Below, piece by piece: positions 1 through 6,472 of a DNA stretch of 12,780 nt. Within the stretch, counting starts at the first letter, position 1; each line of letters starts with the position of its first letter. The translations under genes were made by a program, and so were the position numbers. Below the pieces are notes generated by a model. It did no database searches, had not been told where the DNA came from, and was given only the letters and a program-made list of their open reading frames with translations. Source of the stretch: Acidilobaceae archaeon (lineage in GTDB: Archaea; Thermoproteota; Thermoprotei_A; Sulfolobales; Acidilobaceae); NCBI GenBank assembly GCA_027081695.1, contig JALWJI010000126.1:1019-13798 (forward strand), written 5' to 3'.

Positions 1-579
1 AACGACTAGAACTAGTCCTAGCTTAATTGCGTTCTCGTATTCTCCCATAGCCGTATAGAGCGCTATGCTTGTAGTAATTGTTCTAGTGAGTCCTTTAATG
101 TTTCCGCCAACTATTAGTGCTACTCCAAGTTCTCCTATAGCCCTTGAATATCCCATTACTATGGCTGCTAAGAGGCTTGGAAGTGATTGTGATATTACGA
201 GACCAGCTGCTTGTTGCTGTGTTGCTCCTAGGCTTAGTGCAAGTTCTGTATACTTGCTTCTTGTTTCTTTTAGTGTCTGGTATGAGACTGCAGTTATGAG
301 TGGTGTTATGAGGAGGGCTTCTCCGATTATGATTGCTTGTGGTGTGTATAGGAGTTGGAGGAAGCCCAGGGGGCCGGCGTTGCTTAGTAGCATGTATAAT
401 AGGAGTCCTACTAGGACTGTTGGGATTCCTACTAGTGCTTCTAGTAGGTATGCTATGTGTCGGAAACGATATGATCCGCTTAGCAGGTATGCTAGGGGTA
501 TGCTCCAGGCTGATGCGAGTATTGTTGCTGTACCGCTTATAACTATACTTCTTAGGACTATGCTGGCTAGCTCGCTCAT
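1..579 (-). CDS. tupB: Tungstate ABC transporter permease TupB (partial, runs off left edge)
   Basis: Inner-membrane permease of a tungstate importer, partner of the TupA binding protein. The visible 193 residues are open to the window edge, so the C-terminus is missing. Hydrophobic spans alternate along the length. The cytoplasmic EAA loop that contacts the ATPase is visible at about residues 112-134 (ELALSLGAT followed by GLVISQSLP). The stretch GYSRAIGELGVALIVGGNIK (about 143-162) is typical of the TupB branch. The ATG at 579 is 14 nt after the tupA stop and is preceded by GAGGAT, so the two genes form one leftward operon. The ATPase gene tupC would be expected just outside the window. Related molybdate (ModB, WtpB) or phosphate permeases are less likely because the neighbouring binding protein is TupA-like. 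Confidence 0.9.
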   Translation of the reverse strand, partial: MSELASIVLRSIVISGTATILASAWSIPLAYLLSGSYRFRHIAYLLEALVGIPTVLVGLLLYMLLSNAGPLGFLQLLYTPQAIIIGEALLITPLITAVSYQTLKETRSKYTELALSLGATQQQAAGLVISQSLPSLLAAIVMGYSRAIGELGVALIVGGNIKGLTRTITTSIALYTAMGEYENAIKLGLVLVV

Positions 580-593
580 TCCCGGCTATCCTC

Positions 594-1496
594 TTAGCTG
601 TTGCCTGCTATTTGATTCCAGATTTCTTCTAGCTCGTCTAGTTTCTCTTGGGCTGGATAGAAGAGTGGTTGGCCGTACTTGTCTATTCCATAGTTGGCTA
701 TTAGTTGTTGTCCCTCTGGGGATACCAAGAAGTCTATGAATCCTTGTGCTTTGGCCTTTTCCTGTTCAGGGCATGAGGATACTATGTATGCGCTGTAGAT
801 GTTTATGAGTGCAGTGTCGTTGCTGTATAATATTGTGAGGGAGGGTATTCTTCCGTCTTTCTTGTATTTCAGGTAGGTCCCTATATCGCTTAGTGTGTAT
901 GCGTGTTTCTCGTTGGCTATTACTAGTGTTTCTCCCATTCCTTGTCCTGATTCAAGGTACCATTCTTTGCCATGGGGGTCTAGTCCTGCCTGTTCCCATA
1001 GTTGGAGCTCTTTTACGTGTGTTCCGGAGTTGTCTCCTCTGCTTATGAATAGTGCTTTTCCTTCTTCTCCGGCCATGTATATTCTTTTCATGGCGTCTTC
1101 TAGGCTGGTCGCGTTGCTTATTTTTGCTGGGTCGTCTTGGGGGCCTACTATTATGAAGTAGTTGTATGCGAATATCTTATGGTATGTGATGATTCCTTTG
1201 TCTATGTATTCTTTTTCGAGGCTTGGTGCGTGGACTAGGACCATGCAGGCGTCACCGCGTTCTGCTCTTTTTAGGGCTTCTCCGCTTCCTACTGCTATGA
1301 AGTTAATAATGGTGTCCGGGTGTTGTTTATGATATTCTGTCCCCAGGTAGTCTAGTAGTCCTGTCGCGTAGAGGCTTGTAGTTGTAGTTGCTCTTACGTT
1401 GATAGTGTTATTGTTGTTGAGTACTAGTGTGGTTGAGGCTATTATTGCTATTAGGAGGATGGCTATTATTGCTATGAGTTTTAGTTGTAGGTTCAA
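594..1496 (-). CDS. tupA: Tungstate-binding protein TupA
   Basis: Extracytoplasmic binding protein that captures tungstate for the TupB permease. Residues 5-27 form a hydrophobic N-terminal segment with no lipobox cysteine, so it is probably membrane-anchored or signal-processed. TupA hallmarks follow in order: TTTTS (37-41) with GLLD (46-49), GSGEAL (70-75), RGDxxxVLVHAP (80-91), SRGDNSGTHVKE (152-163), YTLSDIGTYL (200-209) and a C-terminal FLVSPEGQQLI (256-265). The 300 residues fit a TupA plus its anchor. The start is a TTG with GGGGA about 8 nt upstream, and there is no in-frame ATG before the hydrophobic segment. It is first in the operon, just downstream of a palindrome and TATA element, which suggests regulated expression. 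It supplies metal for the oxidoreductase encoded at 2866-4731. WtpA/ModA specificity is less likely on the motifs. Confidence 0.92.
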   Translation of the reverse strand: MNLQLKLIAIIAILLIAIIASTTLVLNNNNTINVRATTTTSLYATGLLDYLGTEYHKQHPDTIINFIAVGSGEALKRAERGDACMVLVHAPSLEKEYIDKGIITYHKIFAYNYFIIVGPQDDPAKISNATSLEDAMKRIYMAGEEGKALFISRGDNSGTHVKELQLWEQAGLDPHGKEWYLESGQGMGETLVIANEKHAYTLSDIGTYLKYKKDGRIPSLTILYSNDTALINIYSAYIVSSCPEQEKAKAQGFIDFLVSPEGQQLIANYGIDKYGQPLFYPAQEKLDELEEIWNQIAGNS

Positions 1497-1505
1497 TATA
1501 TGTCC

Positions 1506-1529
1506 CCGTTATCAAGATTCTGATAACGG
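1506..1529. promoter_or_regulatory. Palindromic operator in the tupA / ligase-like divergent promoter
   Basis: A perfect inverted repeat with 9-nt arms, CCGTTATCA (1506-1514) and TGATAACGG (1521-1529), separated by the 6-nt spacer AGATTC. It abuts the TATA element at 1530-1538. For the leftward tupA transcript it covers the expected initiation site, about 25 nt past the TATA centre. A dimeric repressor bound here would block initiation of tupA. Which protein binds is unknown; a tungstate- or molybdate-sensing regulator is a guess from context. A short RNA hairpin in the tupA leader is the alternative. Confidence 0.65.
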
Positions 1530-1538
1530 TATATAAAA
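1530..1538. promoter_or_regulatory. Bidirectional TATA element
   Basis: Read leftwards this is TTTTATATA, close to the archaeal box A consensus, and would start tupA transcription near 1507, giving a leader of roughly 11 nt. Read rightwards it is TATATAAAA and would start transcription near 1560, about 40 nt before the ligase-like gene at 1599. No other good TATA element lies between the two divergent genes. The start sites are inferred from spacing only. Confidence 0.6.
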
Positions 1539-1598
1539 CGATAGATCCGCCAAACACATATACCAGAAACAATCCAAGAACATCAAAGGTGACAACAA

Positions 1599-2453
1599 CT
1601 GCTCAGACCCCAAAAAATTCACATCCTAGATGGATCAAACAAACCAAGCACACAACTACAAGCCTCACTCGAATACCTCATAGGACAACACCTAGAGGGA
1701 AAAATACAATCAGGACTCATAATAGGAAAATGGAAAGAACACTCCCTTCTCCTCGGATACTACCAACCATACAAGAAACACCAAGGATACAGAGTCCTTA
1801 GAAGAATAACCGGAGGCCGAGAAGCCATCCTCACACCTAACCACACATACCTAGGACTAGTATTCGCGAGCGAGAATCTCAGAGAAGTTGTAGAAATAGG
1901 AAACAAGCTCGTCGAATGCATAGGAAACAATGAAGGTATCATTATGGGAGCCACCAGGATCGGGCCAAGACCCCTAGCTACCGGAGTCCTAGAGATAGTG
2001 GGACAATACGAGAACGAGATAGCAATAAAGTGCATCACGAAAGATGTTTTCGATCAAGAACTAGAAACAAAAACACTAAGAGAGAATCCAGATCTACAAA
2101 GACTAACAAAGCCATACGAAGATCCAAGATGGACACGCTTTAACGGAGTGGAGACATACCCCAAAAAGTGCTCAATAAGAAGCGGAGACTTCACCTTAAG
2201 GCTCGGGATAAGCATCGTCGAAGACAAATATATCGGCGACATGGCAATAGACGGATCTTTCTACGCATCACCACCAAACGAGCCCTTCAACCTCGTGAAT
2301 ACACTAGCGGGAATGCCAATAACTGACCAAACAATCTATGCGTTCGAAGTTAGACTAGACAAACAACTCGAGCTCTATGGAGTCGAAAAAGACGAGGTTA
2401 CATGCTGTCTAAAGAGGCTCGTAGGACTATATGACGAAGAAGGGCCTAGGTGA
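1599..2453 (+). CDS. Lipoate/biotin ligase-family protein (LplA-like) with fused C-terminal accessory domain, non-standard start
   Basis: The frame is open from 1593 to the TGA at 2451 and encodes an LplA/BirA-type fold: LLLGYYQ (residues 50-56), VLRRITGG (66-73), then a region shaped like the ligase core. Residues from about 175 on, with GDMAIDGSFY, look like the LplB/C-terminal accessory domain. This makes a fused protein of about 284 residues. No in-frame ATG, GTG or TTG exists between the TGA at 1590 and an ATG at 1944, which lies inside the core. I chose CTG 1599 because GGTGA (1588-1592) lies 6 nt upstream. A GTG at 1589 joined by a 1-nt slip in the A6 run (1612-1617) is the alternative. 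The family's His after the GG motif and its catalytic Lys are not evident, so activity is doubtful. The family activates lipoate or biotin; the substrate here is unknown. It could also be a decaying gene, though about 285 codons stay open. Confidence 0.7.
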   Translation: MLRPQKIHILDGSNKPSTQLQASLEYLIGQHLEGKIQSGLIIGKWKEHSLLLGYYQPYKKHQGYRVLRRITGGREAILTPNHTYLGLVFASENLREVVEIGNKLVECIGNNEGIIMGATRIGPRPLATGVLEIVGQYENEIAIKCITKDVFDQELETKTLRENPDLQRLTKPYEDPRWTRFNGVETYPKKCSIRSGDFTLRLGISIVEDKYIGDMAIDGSFYASPPNEPFNLVNTLAGMPITDQTIYAFEVRLDKQLELYGVEKDEVTCCLKRLVGLYDEEGPR

Positions 2454-2702
2454 GACCACTATTCTATCTCCATCCTTCAGCCTTGTATCTAGTCCATCCA
2501 AGAACGCGATACTTCTTCCATTAACTATAATATCGGTAGGAGGCCTGATCGATCCGTCTTCATCGAAAACTCTTTCTTTGACCTCCTCAGGTATTTTTTC
2601 AAGGGCATCTTTTACAGATGATCCTTCGGGAAGATCAACTATTATTCTCGGCTTGCCGGCAAGCTGATAGTACTCCTGTATAAACATTATCTCTACCTTC
2701 AT
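2427..2702 (-). CDS. MoaD/ThiS-family ubiquitin-like protein lacking the C-terminal Gly-Gly
   Basis: A small beta-grasp protein of 91 residues. The family pattern is clear: a beta-hairpin start, LPEGSSVKDALEKIP (24-38), the IIVNGR strand (58-63), GLDTRL (70-75) and DGDRIVV (77-83). MoaD donates sulfur to molybdopterin through a thiocarboxylated Gly-Gly end. Here the chain instead ends SPRPFFVI, and neither other frame restores a Gly-Gly. MoaD-like genes often accompany tungsten oxidoreductases, and this one follows the aor gene on the same strand after a 150-nt gap with its own possible TATA (CTAAATAAT near 2757-2765). I chose the ATG at 2702, with GGTG upstream; a GTG at 2714 would add four residues. 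Its 3' end overlaps the convergent ligase-like gene by 27 nt. It may act as a structural or accessory partner rather than a sulfur carrier. Confidence 0.82.
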   Translation of the reverse strand: MKVEIMFIQEYYQLAGKPRIIVDLPEGSSVKDALEKIPEEVKERVFDEDGSIRPPTDIIVNGRSIAFLDGLDTRLKDGDRIVVSPRPFFVI

Positions 2703-2865
2703 CCGTTCACGCACCCTTATCGTTGAATTGGAATCTCAGCACTATGAGTTATTCTGATATTATTTAGGGAAAAATATTCTGTATATGTATCGTCTCGACA
2801 CATGCCATGACACAAGGCCACATAGGCGTGAATTATGGGGAAAAAGGGGATTTGCTACCTGGATT

Positions 2866-4731
2866 TTACTTTACGATGCTAATAAACTCCTCTAGTCCTA
2901 GGCGTTTCAGGGTTTCTGGCTTCGGTATTCCGTTCTCCCATCCCCTTATCTCATAGAACTTTGGCAGGTATGCGTCCAAGTACTCTTTAGCTGTTCTTCC
3001 TTTCGCCGGCCCATCTGGTAGTGGTGTTTCTAAGAGTCGTTTAGGTAGTGTATCCTGGTAGCCGTGGCCTTCTCTCACGGCAAATAATCTCTCTACGTTG
3101 TAGATTCTTTCCCCAGTTAGGAGGAGTTCGTCTGCGGTTAGGTCTTCCCATCCAGTCATTGCTTGTAGTAGGCCGACATAGTCTGTGTGGTCTGTTGCGA
3201 AGGTGTTGAATTTACATACTACAAGGCTGTCTATTACGCTGAAGTAATCTTGCTGGTATTTGACTAGTTCTACTTTCTTCGGGTCTATCTTTAATGGATC
3301 GTATTTCTCTGGTGCTCCGAGTACATCGAAGCTTACGGCGTATGCTCTTAGGTGGCATCCTCCTCTGTTGCTTGTTGCGTAGCTTAGTGCCATGCTATTG
3401 ATTCCTCTTGGATCATATGCTGGTAGCTCCAGTCCTCTGACGTGTATCGGTACTTCTGGTTTCTCGAAGTATTCTCCTAGGCGTTTTGCTCCTTCTGCCG
3501 CTATGTCTCCTATTCCGTGCCTGTATGCCATTCTCCATACGAGTTGTATGAAGGCGTCTGCATTGCCCCATTCTGGCTCGATGTCTTCTAGGAGGCTGAA
3601 TAGCTCCTTAGCTTTCTCCTCTGGTAGTTCTCCTTTCTTGGCTTTCTCATATAGGTCCATTAGGGTGGCAACCGTGTTTCCTAGGCTTATAGTGTCGAAT
3701 CCTAGATCGTTGGCTAGATAGTTTAGCTTGATTAGTGCCTCGAGGTTTCCTATGAGTGTGTTTGCTCCCATAGCCCATATCGACTCGTATTCTGGTCCCT
3801 CTGATACCGGTGTCCTATATGGTCCCTTGTCTACTTTTGCGACTCTGCTACATTGTATTACACAGCCCCAGCATCCCTTGTTGGATACAAGATACTTCTC
3901 GGCAAGGTATTCTCCACTTATTTCGAAGGCTTTCTCGAAGGTACCATAGGTCCAGTTCTTGGTGGGGAATGCTCCGTGGCTGTTAATGATGTTTACGAGG
4001 ACGGCTGTTCCGAATTTTCCTAGGGCCTCGCTTATGCTGTGACTGGAGATTTTCTCAATGACTCTCTTAGATTCCTTCTTGAACTTCTCCTTGTCTACTG
4101 GCTCTAGTTTTCTTGATCCTTTAACGAAGAGTGCTTTAAATTTCTTGCTTCCGAGTACTGCGGCGAGTCCTGTTCTTCCCGCGGCTCTATACTTGTCGTT
4201 CATGATTGCTGCTATCTTGGAGAGGTTTTCTCCTGCTGGACCTATGCTCAATATGCTTCCTATATGTTCGCTTGGAGTCTTCATCTCTTTCCTAATTAGC
4301 CTCTCGGTATAGACTACTCCTTTGCCCCATAGTTTTTTGGCTGGATGGAATTGGACTTCTCCGTCAACGATGCTTATCCACACAGGCTCGTCGCTTTTAC
4401 CCTCGATCACTACTCCATCGTATCCGGCGAATCGTAGCCATGGCCCGAACTGGCCTCCGCTATTGCTGTCGCCTAGTATTCCCGTCAGGGGACTTTTACC
4501 AACGACATGGTATCTTCCGCTCTCGAATGCTCCTGTCCCGGTTAATGGTCCCGTCAGTATGTATATCTTGTTTTCTGGGCTGAAGGGATCAATGTGGGGA
4601 GGTATTTCCTTCAAGGCAAGATATGCTCCTAGTCCTCTGCCTCCTATGTATTTTCTTAGGATCGATTCAGGTACTTTTTCTTCTCGTGCTTTCCATTCGG
4701 AGAGATCTAGCCTTAGTAGTTTGAATTCCAT
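2866..4731 (-). CDS. aor: Tungsten-containing aldehyde:ferredoxin oxidoreductase family enzyme
   Basis: Cytoplasmic tungstopterin enzyme that oxidises aldehydes to acids and passes electrons to ferredoxin. The 621 residues match the AOR/FOR family. The N-terminal pterin domain shows IGGRGLGAYLALKEI (29-43), LTGPLTGTGAFESGRYHVVG (59-78) and GDSNSGGQFGPWLRFAGYDG (87-106). The [4Fe-4S] ligands are C287, C290, C294 (CWGCVIQC) and C506 (DSLVVC), the usual CX2CX3C plus a distant Cys. EGPEYES (311-317) and RGGCH (456-460) hold the likely active-site Glu and His. The end has the family signature TLPKRLL and YEIRGW. The frame is open to 4845, but GAGGTG 5 nt before the ATG at 4731 and the family N-terminus fix the start there. 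The exact aldehyde cannot be read from sequence; formaldehyde-type (FOR) and AOR-type are both possible. An oligo-T stretch soon after the stop may end the transcript. Confidence 0.95.
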   Translation of the reverse strand: MEFKLLRLDLSEWKAREEKVPESILRKYIGGRGLGAYLALKEIPPHIDPFSPENKIYILTGPLTGTGAFESGRYHVVGKSPLTGILGDSNSGGQFGPWLRFAGYDGVVIEGKSDEPVWISIVDGEVQFHPAKKLWGKGVVYTERLIRKEMKTPSEHIGSILSIGPAGENLSKIAAIMNDKYRAAGRTGLAAVLGSKKFKALFVKGSRKLEPVDKEKFKKESKRVIEKISSHSISEALGKFGTAVLVNIINSHGAFPTKNWTYGTFEKAFEISGEYLAEKYLVSNKGCWGCVIQCSRVAKVDKGPYRTPVSEGPEYESIWAMGANTLIGNLEALIKLNYLANDLGFDTISLGNTVATLMDLYEKAKKGELPEEKAKELFSLLEDIEPEWGNADAFIQLVWRMAYRHGIGDIAAEGAKRLGEYFEKPEVPIHVRGLELPAYDPRGINSMALSYATSNRGGCHLRAYAVSFDVLGAPEKYDPLKIDPKKVELVKYQQDYFSVIDSLVVCKFNTFATDHTDYVGLLQAMTGWEDLTADELLLTGERIYNVERLFAVREGHGYQDTLPKRLLETPLPDGPAKGRTAKEYLDAYLPKFYEIRGWENGIPKPETLKRLGLEEFISIVK

Positions 4732-4764
4732 AATAGCACCTCTATTTATGGGGAATAAATACTC

Positions 4765-4791
4765 GTTCTCCCCACTACTGTGGGAGAGAAC
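4765..4791. promoter_or_regulatory. Palindrome in the aor promoter/leader
   Basis: GTTCTCCCCAC (4765-4775) and GTGGGAGAGAAC (4780-4791) form an inverted repeat around a 4-nt loop, with a single extra base in one arm. It lies between the aor TATA candidates and the ribosome binding site (GAGGTG, 4739-4744). If TATA at about 4822-4832 is used, the repeat forms a hairpin in a leader of about 70 nt. If TATA at about 4800-4810 is used, it spans the start site and would act as an operator. It does not share sequence with the tupA palindrome. Confidence 0.55.
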
Positions 4792-4798
4792 TATATTC

Positions 4799-4832
4799 AT
4801 ATAATTATAAGATCCATATATGAATATAAAAA
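4799..4832 (-). promoter_or_regulatory. Promoter region of aor (two TATA candidates)
   Basis: On the minus strand, TTTTTATATTC (4822-4832) and TTATAATTATA (4800-4810) are both suitable archaeal TATA elements. They would start transcription near 4800 and 4780 respectively. Just upstream on the minus strand is an oligo-T stretch (TTTTTG, about 4844-4849) that may end transcription of the gene at 4913-6364, so aor is probably an independent unit. Confidence 0.5.
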
Positions 4833-4912
4833 CATTAACTGACAAAAACTTGTTTTAATCATTACTCAAGTCCACGAGAGATACTACTAGTACTATGATA
4901 TAAACCTGTTAC

Positions 4913-6364
4913 CTATGTAGAAACTGTTACATTAATAGGATACGTAACTAATACGCCGTTAATCCAATACAAAAAAAGTAGTGTAAATTCTATGGAAATA
5001 CCTGGATCACTATACCAATACATATATATATTTCCGGGATATAGTGGATAGAGTTTTATCGTTGATGTAACTGAGCTTACGATCTCGTAGGAATTAGTGG
5101 TTGTGTTATAAACAAGTGTTATAGAGCTACTCGTTTCTCCACCAGACTCAATCCATAAATCCATCTCATATAGAGTAGCACCAGGTACAGTGGAATTAAT
5201 ATAGACTGTACCGACAAGGGCCAAAGATACATTAAACGCGGTAGCAGTATCGTTATTGTAGAATCCTAAGATATTAAACGTGGAACCGTAAGTAGATGGT
5301 CCGACCCTATATGTATCTCCACCGATAATCCATCTGAAAGTATTACTGGTGACATAGTTATATCCAGAATCATACACGACTATTGTACCATTTTTAATCA
5401 TTTTATAGTCCCAAAAATCTATACTTAATGTAGTGCCTGTAGCTTGCACGGGACCTATAATTAAATTATTATTTTCATCATAAATCTCAACATACCATCC
5501 GGACTGGAGACCAGTTATGTTTACATAGTAAGGTGGGCCACCTATGGTTACCAAGAGTAGATCGTATCTAACTATTTCACCGTAGATACTATAGAGTCCT
5601 AGTCCTACACTATCTACCTGAAGGGTGGTATCGTAGTCATCAACAATGAGGGTATCCTGATATATTTCTGCGAGATAACCATTAGTATTATTTCTTATAC
5701 CTAGTAGATCGTACCATGTATCTTCTAAGAAGGTACCTGGGAAGTTTCTAAATGCCAGTCTATTCCATGCACCATCCCAAAGATATATATACACTCTGTC
5801 GTATAGATAGTTGTTTCCTATAGTGTAGAAATACTCAGTGGATTTATTCATAAATACAAGGTCAGAATAATGCGATAATGTACTAGAACTATCCCACATC
5901 ATATTAATATCCAGATAGATCTCCTTGTCTACTGGAATTGTCCTATTGATTAACAATATACACTCTCCACCGTAGTAGTTGCTTAGGCCGGATGTCTCAC
6001 CAACAAGCTCACCGTTGACACTGTCCCAGTACCAGCTGCAAGTATCATTATTTAATGGAACAAGTTCACCTGCAGCTAGAGGGTCATAATCATCGAATGT
6101 GTTCCAATAGATAGCTCGTCTTGACTCTAGAGAGATTAGATATCCTGGAGGAATGCTAACTGTTACATTTGCCGCTGTCTTATAAGTGTTTAAAGAAGCG
6201 GTAACTGCTGTGTCAGAGGGTTCCTCTAGGATAACTGGAGGAGCCACGCTATTTGATGATCCACTAAGATCATACTTGATAATAATCCCAGCTATCACTG
6301 GATTAACTAACAGCATTATTAGCACTAGTACCAGTATCATACTTTTAACATACCTGTAAGTCAA
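4913..6364 (-). CDS. Secreted or surface protein with LamG-like domain, function unknown
   Basis: Not recognised as a named family. The N-terminus has a charged start (RYVKS) and a hydrophobic segment (9-25) ending in VIAG, typical of a signal peptide or anchor. Residues about 85-275 have the rhythm of a concanavalin/LamG-like jelly roll: NTFDDYD, WDSVNGELVGET, DINMMWDSS, GAWNRLAF, DTWYDLLGI, SVGLGLYS. C109 and C135 could form a disulfide. From about 278 come an Ig-like strand-rich domain (VNITGLQSGWYVEIYDENNN) and a further beta-rich C-terminal domain. About a dozen N-x-S/T sequons suggest a glycosylated exported protein. There is no C-terminal membrane span. The start is TTG 6364, where a TATA (about 6383-6396) predicts a nearly leaderless message; ATG 6340 is possible but would drop the positive charges. 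Binding of polysaccharide or a surface layer is only a guess. Confidence 0.75.
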   Translation of the reverse strand: MTYRYVKSMILVLVLIMLLVNPVIAGIIIKYDLSGSSNSVAPPVILEEPSDTAVTASLNTYKTAANVTVSIPPGYLISLESRRAIYWNTFDDYDPLAAGELVPLNNDTCSWYWDSVNGELVGETSGLSNYYGGECILLINRTIPVDKEIYLDINMMWDSSSTLSHYSDLVFMNKSTEYFYTIGNNYLYDRVYIYLWDGAWNRLAFRNFPGTFLEDTWYDLLGIRNNTNGYLAEIYQDTLIVDDYDTTLQVDSVGLGLYSIYGEIVRYDLLLVTIGGPPYYVNITGLQSGWYVEIYDENNNLIIGPVQATGTTLSIDFWDYKMIKNGTIVVYDSGYNYVTSNTFRWIIGGDTYRVGPSTYGSTFNILGFYNNDTATAFNVSLALVGTVYINSTVPGATLYEMDLWIESGGETSSSITLVYNTTTNSYEIVSSVTSTIKLYPLYPGNIYMYWYSDPGISIEFTLLFLYWINGVLVTYPINVTVST

Positions 6365-6379
6365 TTCTCTTTAACCAAA

Positions 6380-6416
6380 ACTATATGTATAATATGCAGG
6401 ATCTAATATATTATAG
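6380..6416. promoter_or_regulatory. Divergent promoter between surface protein and SDH protease
   Basis: Two A/T elements lie in the 108-nt gap. The palindromic TAATATATTA (6404-6413) is well placed to start the rightward protease transcript near 6435. The element at about 6383-6396, read leftwards as ATTATACATA, would start the leftward transcript at about 6364, at the TTG start itself. Start sites are inferred from TATA spacing alone. Confidence 0.5.
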
Positions 6417-6472
6417 CATATGCTGAGTTCCCGAGTCCGGCTGTAGATATCCCCCTGGATGGTGATTTAGAC

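Noticed and set aside
65..739. Long plus-strand frame of 224 codons over tupA/tupB
   Set aside because: It is antisense to two clearly recognised genes, has no domain pattern of its own, and arises from their codon bias.
1589..1801. Plus-strand frame of 70 codons starting at GTG 1589
   Set aside because: Beyond the first few codons its product has no family pattern and overlaps the ligase core in another frame; only its start region is kept, as an alternative start with a frame slip.
2836..2850. Oligo-T stretch after aor as a terminator
   Set aside because: It is only five T in a C-flanked context; possible, but too weak to list as a feature.
4732..4845. 38-residue N-terminal extension of the oxidoreductase frame
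   Set aside because: It runs through the TATA elements and palindrome, while GAGGTG sits right before the ATG at 4731 where the family's N-terminus begins.
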